NCBI GenBank assembly: GCA_947086925.1
Contig: CAMUAL010000027.1
Span: forward strand, 1-23,841
Length of the DNA: 23,841 nucleotides
Origin: an uncultured Clostridia bacterium
GTDB lineage: Bacteria; Bacillota; Clostridia; Christensenellales; Pumilibacteraceae
Direction: 5' to 3'
Part shown: piece after piece, positions 1-5,663 of the stretch
Numbering within the stretch: the first letter of the stretch is position 1
How the letters are laid out: the number at the start of each line of letters is the position of its first letter
Notes under the pieces: model-generated
Databases searched by the model: none
What the model saw: only the letters and a program-made list of their open reading frames with translations
Told to the model about the DNA's origin: nothing
Position numbers and translations under genes: made by a program

Positions 1-284
1 ACAAACAAATCGTCTATTTCGTTACCGTAACAAGCAACGGAACCCACCAAATCACCGTTATCTACAAGAATAAAAATATCGTCGACTTTATCTTTAATTT
101 GAGCATAGTCCGACAAAAATTCATATGGCTTAATGCCCAAACGCTTTCGCATTTCAAAAAAACATTCATTATAAATTTTTTTATATTCATCAAAAAAACG
201 CATTTCAAACGGAATACAATGTATATCAACATTGTTTTCAATTTTTGTGATGTCCGATTTCATTTCATAAGCCGTAAACCGCAT
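1..284 (-). CDS. GNAT-family N-acetyltransferase, N-terminal part (cut by window edge)
   Basis: The minus strand reads from an ATG at 284 and runs off the left edge, so only about 94 residues are visible. The visible end, GSVACYGNEIDDLFV, has the shape of the central beta-strands of GNAT acetyltransferases (G-x-V-x-C ... N-E-I-x-x-L-x-V), which lead into the acetyl-CoA binding loop; that loop lies outside the window. GNAT enzymes move an acetyl group from acetyl-CoA to an amine; the substrate cannot be told here. A GGAGA ribosome binding site sits 7 bases before the ATG, and a promoter lies at 323-351. By hand count this stretch is about 32% GC, against roughly 45-50% in the genes further right. 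The family call is moderate because the catalytic half is missing. Confidence 0.7.
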   Translation of the reverse strand, partial: MRFTAYEMKSDITKIENNVDIHCIPFEMRFFDEYKKIYNECFFEMRKRLGIKPYEFLSDYAQIKDKVDDIFILVDNGDLVGSVACYGNEIDDLF

Positions 285-322
285 AAAGTTTCTCCGCTTA
301 AATTACTGTTTATCATACAATC

Positions 323-351
323 AGTATATCAAAATCAGAGAGCAAAAGCAA
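323..351 (-). promoter_or_regulatory. Predicted sigma-A promoter of the GNAT gene
   Basis: On the minus strand a -35 box TTGCTT (346-351) is followed, after exactly 17 bases, by a -10 box TATACT (323-328). Transcription would begin near 316, about 32 bases before the GNAT start codon. The promoter lies just downstream of the terminator at 361-388, so the GNAT gene is a separate transcription unit. Confidence 0.65.
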
Positions 352-360
352 GGATAACAC

Positions 361-388
361 AAAAAAAGCCGCTACTTATTTAGCGGCT
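361..388 (-). terminator. Intrinsic terminator ending the trmH-yebC-proA-radC unit
   Basis: On the minus strand a perfect 8-bp stem (AGCCGCTA at 381-388 with TAGCGGCT at 367-374, six-base loop) is followed by a run of seven T (361-367). It lies about 235 bases past the radC stop codon and before the GNAT promoter. Confidence 0.88.
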
Positions 389-429
389 CTCACACTATTA
401 CATTTCGCTATTACTCGCAAAATCAAGAG

Positions 430-558
430 TTATATGCTTTTGCGCGCTTTTAGTACTTTTATATTGATAAATTCATTTTCTGCAAAGTATTCGACAGCTG
501 ATTGCATGATGTAAATCGTTGATACTTTCTCTCTATGAAATAGCAATAAATAAGACAT
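430..558 (-). CDS. Possible 42-residue ORF in the radC 3' region, unrecognised
   Basis: Between the radC stop (623) and the terminator (361-388) there is one small minus-strand ORF: an ATG at 558 and a stop at 430, 42 codons. The product begins MSYLLLFHREKV and ends VLKARKSI, and I recognise no family. The ATG has only a weak GGA three to four bases upstream. The whole stretch 285-622 is AT-rich and otherwise holds only the GNAT promoter and the terminator. The ORF could be a small gene, the remnant of a decayed gene, or chance. Confidence 0.18.
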   Translation of the reverse strand: MSYLLLFHREKVSTIYIMQSAVEYFAENEFINIKVLKARKSI

Positions 559-622
559 TTTTCCGTAAGCAAAGTATTAAAAAAATAAATCTTTTATGCC
601 CATATGATGCTTGCGATTATAT

Positions 623-1588
623 CTACAATTCTATTTTTGCCGTAAGTCTTTCCATTATTTCGGAGCGTTCGCGATTACCGAGCTTTACTATTTCACGGTA
701 CATATCGAGTACTCGCATTTTATATTCGTACTCGTTTTCGGCAACGGCAGTTTCGCTTATTGCGGCAAGACGACTGCGCCTTGTCTGTTCGCGCGTGAGC
801 ATCGACTTGATTTCGGAATACTGTTTACCGCATGCGTCCAAAGTTTGCGACAGCTTGTCCTTGGAAAACATGCTTATGTACTTATTCCCTACAAACACGA
901 GATGGTCTAAAAATACGTAACCCGTAAGTTCGCAACAAGTTATCACGCGAGCGGTCGATTCTATATCGGCAACCGAGAAATCCAATGTTCCGCCCGGATG
1001 ATTGTGAGCAAGCAGAATCTTTTTCGCGCCGTTTCTGTCGGCGCACCTCAAAATTTTAACCAAATCGAACTCGGCCGAATCGACTCCGCCTATCGCAATA
1101 TCGTCGGTTTGTATAACCTCGTCGTTTATATTAAGCGACGTCATTATAAGAGTTTCTTTCGTTCTGCCAAGAAACCTTGCGTACATATAACGAGCGGTTT
1201 CGGCGGCTGTGGTAAGCTTACACGACTGCTCGAACCTCGAATACTCGGCGCGAGTAACTATTTTAAGTACATTGGCAAGCATATGTGCAGTGCGTTCGCC
1301 TACACCGTTTACACGCACAAGCTCGTAATAGTCGGCATGAAATACCGCAGAAAGCGAACCGAATATACGAATCAGTTCTTTGGCAAGCGGTTTCGTATCT
1401 CCGCGAGGAATCGTGGCAAAAAGCAAATATTCAAGCAATTCGTAATCGGCGAATCCCGCAAAATCGGGATTGCGATCGATAGATTCTCGCACGCGCGCAC
1501 GATGTCCTTCCACCCCTTGCGGTGATTTGGCAACATGTTCGTCGGTAAAAAGTTTTTCGAGTTCGCTCATATCAAAAGGCTTATCCAT
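623..1588 (-). CDS. radC: RadC family JAMM/MPN-domain protein with a C-terminal extension
   Basis: 321 residues. A helix-hairpin-helix motif (VNGVGERTAHML, about 93-104) precedes a JAMM metalloprotease-like domain with HNHPGG at 195-200 and the following Ser205 and Asp208, the metal-binding pattern of the family. The original link to radiation repair in E. coli was not upheld, and the molecular role of RadC is unsettled. Family members usually stop soon after the strand that aligns with HLVFVGNKYISMF (229-241); this protein carries about 80 more residues, charged and helical in character. The ATG at 1588 has AAAGGA upstream at good spacing. It is the last gene of the unit trmH-yebC-proA-radC, 32 bases after proA, and the unit ends at the terminator at 361-388. 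Confidence 0.9.
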   Translation of the reverse strand: MDKPFDMSELEKLFTDEHVAKSPQGVEGHRARVRESIDRNPDFAGFADYELLEYLLFATIPRGDTKPLAKELIRIFGSLSAVFHADYYELVRVNGVGERTAHMLANVLKIVTRAEYSRFEQSCKLTTAAETARYMYARFLGRTKETLIMTSLNINDEVIQTDDIAIGGVDSAEFDLVKILRCADRNGAKKILLAHNHPGGTLDFSVADIESTARVITCCELTGYVFLDHLVFVGNKYISMFSKDKLSQTLDACGKQYSEIKSMLTREQTRRSRLAAISETAVAENEYEYKMRVLDMYREIVKLGNRERSEIMERLTAKIEL

Positions 1589-1620
1589 TTATTATTTTCC
1601 TTTCAATATCAATGTTTTGT

Positions 1621-2859
1621 TCACGGCCGTATTTGACCGTTTCCGCGTATTACATATTTTTCGCTTGTAAGCTGACTTAATCCCAAAGGTCCGCGGGCAT
1701 GAAGCTTTTGCGTGGAAATTCCCATTTCCGCCCCGAACCCGAATTGGAATCCGTCGGTAAAACAGGTAGATGCGTTTACATAAACAGCCGCACTGTCGGT
1801 ATGCCGTGCAAAATAATCGGCGGCATTTTTGTTTTCCGTTATAATAACTTCGCTGTGGTGCGTGGAATATTTATTGATATGCTTGCATGCCTCGGCTACA
1901 TTTTTAACCGTTTTAACCGAGATTTTGAGCGACAGAAATTCGGCGTAATAATCTTCTTCGGTTGCGGGCAATACGTAATTACATATCTTTCTCACGTTTT
2001 CGTCGCCGCACACGGTAACGCCTTTATCTCGCAGTGCACCGAGCACTACGGGCAAAAAGTCGTTTGCCGCATTATCGTCCACAAGCAAACTTTCGAGCGC
2101 ATTGCATACGCTCGGACGGCGCAGTTTGCCGTTTAAAATTATGTTTACGGCTTTGTTTATATCCGCCGAGCTTTCAATGTAAGCGTGACAATTACCCGCT
2201 CCCGTTTCTATTACCGGAACTGTGGATTTTTCCACAACCGTGCGTATAAGCTCCGCACTGCCGCGCGGAATAAGAACATCGATACTCTCGCGGCATTTCA
2301 TAAGCGTTTCCGCGCCCTCACGCGTCGTATCCTCGATAAACTGTATGAATTCGGGATTATATCCGTCGCGAGCAATACGAGCCTTTACAGCGTCAACCAC
2401 GGCTTTATTCGAGTTGTATGCGTCCGCGCTTCCTCTAAGTACAACTGCATTGCCGCTTTTAATGCAAAGACCTATCGCATCGGCGGTTACATTGGGTCGA
2501 GCCTCGTAAATAATACCTATAACCCCCAAAGGCACTCGAACTTTGCTTATGTTAAGTCCGTTATCGAGCGTTCTGTTTTCGGTGACTTCGCCAATCGGGT
2601 CGGGCAATGAAATAAGCTTATCGAGCCCGTTTGCCATATCGCACAAACGCTCGTGATTGAGCATGAGTCTGTCAACGAATTGCGCAGGACGATTGCACTT
2701 TTTAATATCCTCGGCATTTGCCGAAAGAATTTCTTTTTCGGAATCGAGCAACGCCGCGGCGGCCGACGAAAGCATTTTGTTTTTAGCGGAAGTATCGGCA
2801 AGTCCAATCGCCGAGCTACCGAGTTTCGCCGCTTTGCACGTTTCGGCTACGCTTGTCAT
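1621..2859 (-). CDS. proA: Glutamate-5-semialdehyde dehydrogenase (gamma-glutamyl phosphate reductase)
   Basis: 412 residues, the usual length. The enzyme reduces gamma-glutamyl phosphate with NADPH to glutamate-5-semialdehyde, the second step of proline synthesis in the cytoplasm. It belongs to the aldehyde dehydrogenase superfamily: the segment VPLGVIGIIYEARPNV (109-124) and the nucleotide-binding region NAVVLRGSADAYNSNKA (137-153) are typical, and the catalytic cysteine is Cys224 in GAGNCHAYIE. The C-terminal HARGPLGL segment is also characteristic. The ATG at 2859 overlaps the yebC stop codon by four bases (ATGA), so translation is probably coupled. The partner proB (glutamate 5-kinase), often adjacent in other bacteria, is not in this window. 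Confidence 0.95.
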   Translation of the reverse strand: MTSVAETCKAAKLGSSAIGLADTSAKNKMLSSAAAALLDSEKEILSANAEDIKKCNRPAQFVDRLMLNHERLCDMANGLDKLISLPDPIGEVTENRTLDNGLNISKVRVPLGVIGIIYEARPNVTADAIGLCIKSGNAVVLRGSADAYNSNKAVVDAVKARIARDGYNPEFIQFIEDTTREGAETLMKCRESIDVLIPRGSAELIRTVVEKSTVPVIETGAGNCHAYIESSADINKAVNIILNGKLRRPSVCNALESLLVDDNAANDFLPVVLGALRDKGVTVCGDENVRKICNYVLPATEEDYYAEFLSLKISVKTVKNVAEACKHINKYSTHHSEVIITENKNAADYFARHTDSAAVYVNASTCFTDGFQFGFGAEMGISTQKLHARGPLGLSQLTSEKYVIRGNGQIRP

Positions 2860-3599
2860 TCCTCGTCCTCGTCTTCGGGCAATTCGGCGTTATGATATAC
2901 GTTTTGAACATCATCGTTATCGTCGAACATATCGAGCATGCGTTGAATTTTCGGCAAGGTCGCATCGTCAACCGAAATGTAATTTGCGGGAATCTTTGCA
3001 ACTTCGCTCTTTACGAACGACACTCCTTGCGATTCCAACTTTTCGCGCACAACCGAAAAATCGGCAGGCGAAGTGAGAATCTCGTACATCCCGTCTTCTA
3101 AGTTAAAATCATCTGCCCCGCAGTCGAGTGCGAGCATCATCATTTCGTCGTCGTCATGCTCGGGTTTCTTCTCTACAAGCATTACTCCGCGAGTTTCGAA
3201 CAAGTACGACACACAGCCCGTAGTGCCCATAGAGCCGCCGCACTTGTCGAATATATGCCGCACGTCGCCCGCTGTGCGGTTCTTGTTGTCGGTAAGAGTT
3301 TCCACTATCACCGCAACGCCGCCCGCGCCGTACCCCTCGTAAACAATCGAATCGTAGTTAATGCTTCCGAGTTCGCCGCTTGCCTTTTTGATACTGCGTT
3401 GTATGTTATCGTTGGGCATATTTGCGGCTTTGGCTTTGGATATAACGTCGCGCAGTTTTGCGTTGTTGTTGGGGTCGGGTCCGCCCGCTTTTACCGCTAC
3501 CGCAAGCTCACGCCCTATTTTTGTAAATACGTTTGCTCTTGCCGCATCGGTTTTACCCTTTGCTCTTTTTATAGTTGCCCATTTGCTATGTCCCGACAT
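2856..3599 (-). CDS. yebC: YebC/PmpR family protein (TACO1 homologue)
   Basis: 247 residues, full length for the family, beginning MSGHSKWATIKRAKG, which is nearly invariant in YebC proteins. The family was long annotated as a DNA-binding transcription regulator; more recent work on YebC and the mitochondrial homologue TACO1 supports a translation role at proline-rich stretches. An acidic tail (LPEDEDEE) closes the protein. The start has AAGGAGA just upstream, lying in the last codons of the preceding methyltransferase gene, which stops one base before this ATG. The downstream proA start overlaps this stop codon. Confidence 0.95.
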   Translation of the reverse strand: MSGHSKWATIKRAKGKTDAARANVFTKIGRELAVAVKAGGPDPNNNAKLRDVISKAKAANMPNDNIQRSIKKASGELGSINYDSIVYEGYGAGGVAVIVETLTDNKNRTAGDVRHIFDKCGGSMGTTGCVSYLFETRGVMLVEKKPEHDDDEMMMLALDCGADDFNLEDGMYEILTSPADFSVVREKLESQGVSFVKSEVAKIPANYISVDDATLPKIQRMLDMFDDNDDVQNVYHNAELPEDEDEE

Positions 3600-3600
3600 A

Positions 3601-4341
3601 TTAAAAATTCTCCTTTTTATATTTCAATTCGTACATAAGTATTCCCGCGCTTACTGCGGCATTCAAAGATTCCATTCCGCTTTGCATTGGAATCGTAACG
3701 GTATCGTCGCACTCAGATAAAACCGAGTCGCTTATACCGTCGGCTTCGTTGCCTATTACAAGACATGTTTTATTTGCACGGTTGCCGTATCCGAAAACGT
3801 CGGTGCCGCTTAGCTCGGCGGCTATCGTTTTATATCCTTTGCTTTTCGGCACGCTCAAATCTTCGGCATAAACGAAGTTTACTCCGAGTACGCCCGTCAT
3901 GCTGCTGCGTATAACTTTCGGATTGTATACGTCAACGCAATCATGCAGCATTATATCGTTATACCCCGCCGCAACTGCCGTGCGTATGATAGTTCCCATA
4001 TTGCCGGGGTCGCGCACTCGGTCTAAAAACAAACAATACTCCGCCGACAGCTCTTTCGGCTCGGGAATACGCATTACAGCCATTATTCCTTGCCCGTTTT
4101 CCGTCTGAGTAAGTTCACCGTACAGCTCGTCGGACAATACAAAATCCGCCCGTTCGCAGTCGAAAGCGTTTGAACGGATAACTGCCGACACGTTTTGCGG
4201 GCACACGGTAAGCGCGTCCGACACCCACCGTTTACCTTCCGCAATGTATTCGCCGTAAAACTCTCTGTATTTTTTTTCGCGTAGCTTTTTCAGCTTTTTT
4301 ACAAGCTCGTTGGTACGCGACGATATAACTGTTTTTTCCAT
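3601..4341 (-). CDS. TrmH/SpoU family RNA 2'-O-methyltransferase
   Basis: 246 residues. An N-terminal substrate-binding region (about 1-95) is followed by the SPOUT knot domain with all three motifs: DRVRDPGNMGTIIRTA (107-122), LVIGNEADGIS (194-204) and IPMQSGMESLNAAVSAGI (217-234), which form the S-adenosylmethionine pocket. It should methylate a ribose 2'-OH in rRNA or tRNA; the target nucleotide cannot be read from the sequence. The start at 4341 fits the family N-terminus, but there is no Shine-Dalgarno sequence: the bases just upstream are the U-tract of the rplT terminator, two bases from the ATG. Expression may depend on read-through from the infC operon. The gene heads the unit with yebC, proA and radC. 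Confidence 0.9.
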   Translation of the reverse strand: MEKTVISSRTNELVKKLKKLREKKYREFYGEYIAEGKRWVSDALTVCPQNVSAVIRSNAFDCERADFVLSDELYGELTQTENGQGIMAVMRIPEPKELSAEYCLFLDRVRDPGNMGTIIRTAVAAGYNDIMLHDCVDVYNPKVIRSSMTGVLGVNFVYAEDLSVPKSKGYKTIAAELSGTDVFGYGNRANKTCLVIGNEADGISDSVLSECDDTVTIPMQSGMESLNAAVSAGILMYELKYKKENF

Positions 4342-4343
4342 AT

Positions 4344-4367
4344 AAAAAGGGTGCCGAGCGGCACCCC
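4344..4367 (-). terminator. Intrinsic terminator after rplT
   Basis: On the minus strand a 7-bp GC stem (GGGTGCC at 4360-4366 with GGCACCC at 4349-4355, four-base loop) is followed by five T (4344-4348). It sits in the 37-base gap between the rplT stop and the start of the methyltransferase gene, so its U-tract ends two bases before that ATG. Confidence 0.85.
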
Positions 4368-4378
4368 AAAATAATCGG

Positions 4379-4735
4379 TTATTTCGCTACCGCTTTGTTT
4401 GCGGTTTCCGCCAACGCTTTAAAACCTGCGGCGTCGTTTACGGCAATATCCGCAAGAACCTTGCGGTTAAGGTTTATGCCCGAAACTTTAAGTCCGTGCA
4501 TAAACGCGCTGTACGACATACCGTTCATTCTAGCCGCGGCGTTTATTCTTGCAATCCAAAGTTTGCGGAAATCGCGCTTTTTACGGCGACGACCGATAAA
4601 CGCATACATTTGCGACTTCATAACGGCTTCGCGCGCTATGCGATACGAACGGGATTTCGAGCCAAAGTAGCCTTTGGCAAGTTTCATTATTTTTCTGCGC
4701 TTTTTAACTGCGTTTACTGCTCTTTTAATTCTCAT
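4379..4735 (-). CDS. rplT: 50S ribosomal protein L20
   Basis: 118 residues, the usual size. The basic N-terminus (RIKRAVNAVKKRRKIMKLAK) and the segment RKLWIARINAAARMNGMSY are the standard L20 signature. L20 binds 23S rRNA early in large-subunit assembly and, in E. coli and B. subtilis, also binds the leader of its own operon to repress it; the leader at 5488-5626 fits that role here. AGG lies upstream of the ATG in the 17-base gap after rpmI. A terminator follows directly. Confidence 0.98.
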   Translation of the reverse strand: MRIKRAVNAVKKRRKIMKLAKGYFGSKSRSYRIAREAVMKSQMYAFIGRRRKKRDFRKLWIARINAAARMNGMSYSAFMHGLKVSGINLNRKVLADIAVNDAAGFKALAETANKAVAK

Positions 4736-4752
4736 GATACTTTAACCTCCCA

Positions 4753-4950
4753 CTACTTCTGAATCATAGACCTGATTGTTGCGGCCTCTTTGTTAGACGC
4801 CATATACGCGCCCTGACGAAGCGAATCTTTACGCTTGCGCGACTTTTTGGTTAAGATATGATTCTTTCCTTGCTGTGCACGTTTAACACGACCAGAAGCG
4901 GTTACGCGAAAACGCTTTTTCGCGCCGCTGTGACTTCTCATTTTTGGCAT
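4753..4950 (-). CDS. rpmI: 50S ribosomal protein L35
   Basis: 65 residues, starting MPKMRSHSGAKKRFR, the invariant start of L35. It is very basic and contains the QGKNHILTKKSRKRK stretch that contacts 23S rRNA. A GGAGG site precedes the ATG. It is the middle gene of the conserved infC-rpmI-rplT operon, 21 bases after infC. Confidence 0.98.
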   Translation of the reverse strand: MPKMRSHSGAKKRFRVTASGRVKRAQQGKNHILTKKSRKRKDSLRQGAYMASNKEAATIRSMIQK

Positions 4951-4971
4951 ATTGTAAATCCTCCGATAAAG

Positions 4972-5487
4972 TTATTTTTTGGGTGATAAAATCATAAGGA
5001 TATTTCTACCCTCGGTTGTGGGTTGCTTATCGATTACCGCTTCCGCTTCGACTATTTTGTAAAAGTCGTGCATAACTTCCACTCCGAGTGCGGCATGCGC
5101 CTGTTGGCGTCCGCGCATACGGATTGAAACGCGCACTTTGTCGCCGTTGCGTAAAAATTTTTGAGCGGCTTTCGCCTTTGTTTCAAGGTCGTGCGTATCG
5201 ATTGTCATGGATAACCATACTTCTTTAAGCTCGGTAACTTTCTGATTTTTACGCGCGTCTTTTTCACGCTTTTGCATTTCGAACTTGAATTTGCCGAAAT
5301 CCATGATTTTACAAACCGGCGGAGTCGCGTTGGGACTGATTTTAACCAAATCCAAGTTTTTGGAATCGGCGATTCTGTTTGCCTCCGCCGCCGACATTAT
5401 TCCCAACTGAGTATTGTCATCATCGATAACACGAACTTCACGGTCGCAAATTCCGTCGTTCAACTCAACGTCTCTGAGATTGATAAT
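4972..5487 (-). CDS. infC: Translation initiation factor IF-3, probable AUU start codon
   Basis: IF-3 binds the 30S subunit, keeps subunits apart and checks the start codon. The N-domain begins at NDGICDREVRVIDDDNTQLG and the C-domain contains KVRVSIRMRGRQQAH. I place the start at the ATT codon at 5485-5487, giving 171 residues. There is no ATG in this region; a longer reading would need a TTG at 5502 that lies upstream of the ribosome binding site. The GGAGG sequence sits six bases before the ATT, and the residue spacing then matches B. subtilis IF-3, which also starts at AUU. IF-3 discriminates against AUU, so the gene is likely autoregulated at this codon, in addition to the leader attenuator. 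Confidence 0.93.
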   Translation of the reverse strand: MINLRDVELNDGICDREVRVIDDDNTQLGIMSAAEANRIADSKNLDLVKISPNATPPVCKIMDFGKFKFEMQKREKDARKNQKVTELKEVWLSMTIDTHDLETKAKAAQKFLRNGDKVRVSIRMRGRQQAHAALGVEVMHDFYKIVEAEAVIDKQPTTEGRNILMILSPKK

Positions 5488-5626
5488 CGTAATCCTCCAC
5501 AAAAAAATAAGAGCGAAAGCAAACTTCCGCTCTAAAACACATACAAAAACACAGTTAAGTATCGGTTTATGAACGCGGCGAGAACGAAATCTGCCGGTGA
5601 AACGGATAGCCGTTTGCTTTCTATGT
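5488..5626 (-). promoter_or_regulatory. Structured leader of infC-rpmI-rplT (L20-leader type)
   Basis: About 135 transcribed bases separate the promoter from infC. The leader RNA starts near 5624-5626 and contains, in order, a segment GAAAGCAAAC (5612-5621 on the + strand), a small hairpin AAACGG-CTAT-CCGTTT overlapping it, a GC-rich middle part (CGGC...GCCG), and the terminator at 5501-5533. The first segment is a perfect 10-nt complement of GTTTGCTTTC, the loop plus 3' arm of that terminator (5515-5524). This gives a clear antiterminator alternative. The layout matches the known B. subtilis L20 leader, where excess L20 promotes termination; binding by L20 here is inference. Confidence 0.75.
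5501..5533 (-). terminator. Attenuator terminator in the infC leader
   Basis: On the minus strand a 10-bp stem (AGAGCGGAAG at 5524-5533 with CTTTCGCTCT at 5510-5519, one G-U pair, loop TTTG) is followed by TTATTTTTTT. It ends a few bases before the infC ribosome binding site, so it must be bypassed for the operon to be expressed. Confidence 0.85.
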
Positions 5627-5630
5627 GTTT

Positions 5631-5659
5631 ATTATATAATACTTACGTGGTTATGTCAA
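5631..5659 (-). promoter_or_regulatory. Consensus sigma-A promoter of infC-rpmI-rplT
   Basis: On the minus strand a perfect -35 box TTGACA (5654-5659) and a perfect -10 box TATAAT (5631-5636) are 17 bases apart. The -35 box lies four bases after the thrS stop codon. Both boxes match the consensus fully, which suggests strong initiation with control left to the downstream attenuator. Confidence 0.9.
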
Positions 5660-5663
5660 CTTT

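Noticed and set aside
2653..3076. Long plus-strand reading frames opposite proA and yebC, and similar ones throughout
   Set aside because: They lie antisense to well-supported genes, lack family features and follow from the codon use of the real genes.
5488..5502. TTG at 5502 as the infC start
   Set aside because: It lies upstream of the GGAGG site that serves the ATT codon, and the extra residues have no counterpart in IF-3.
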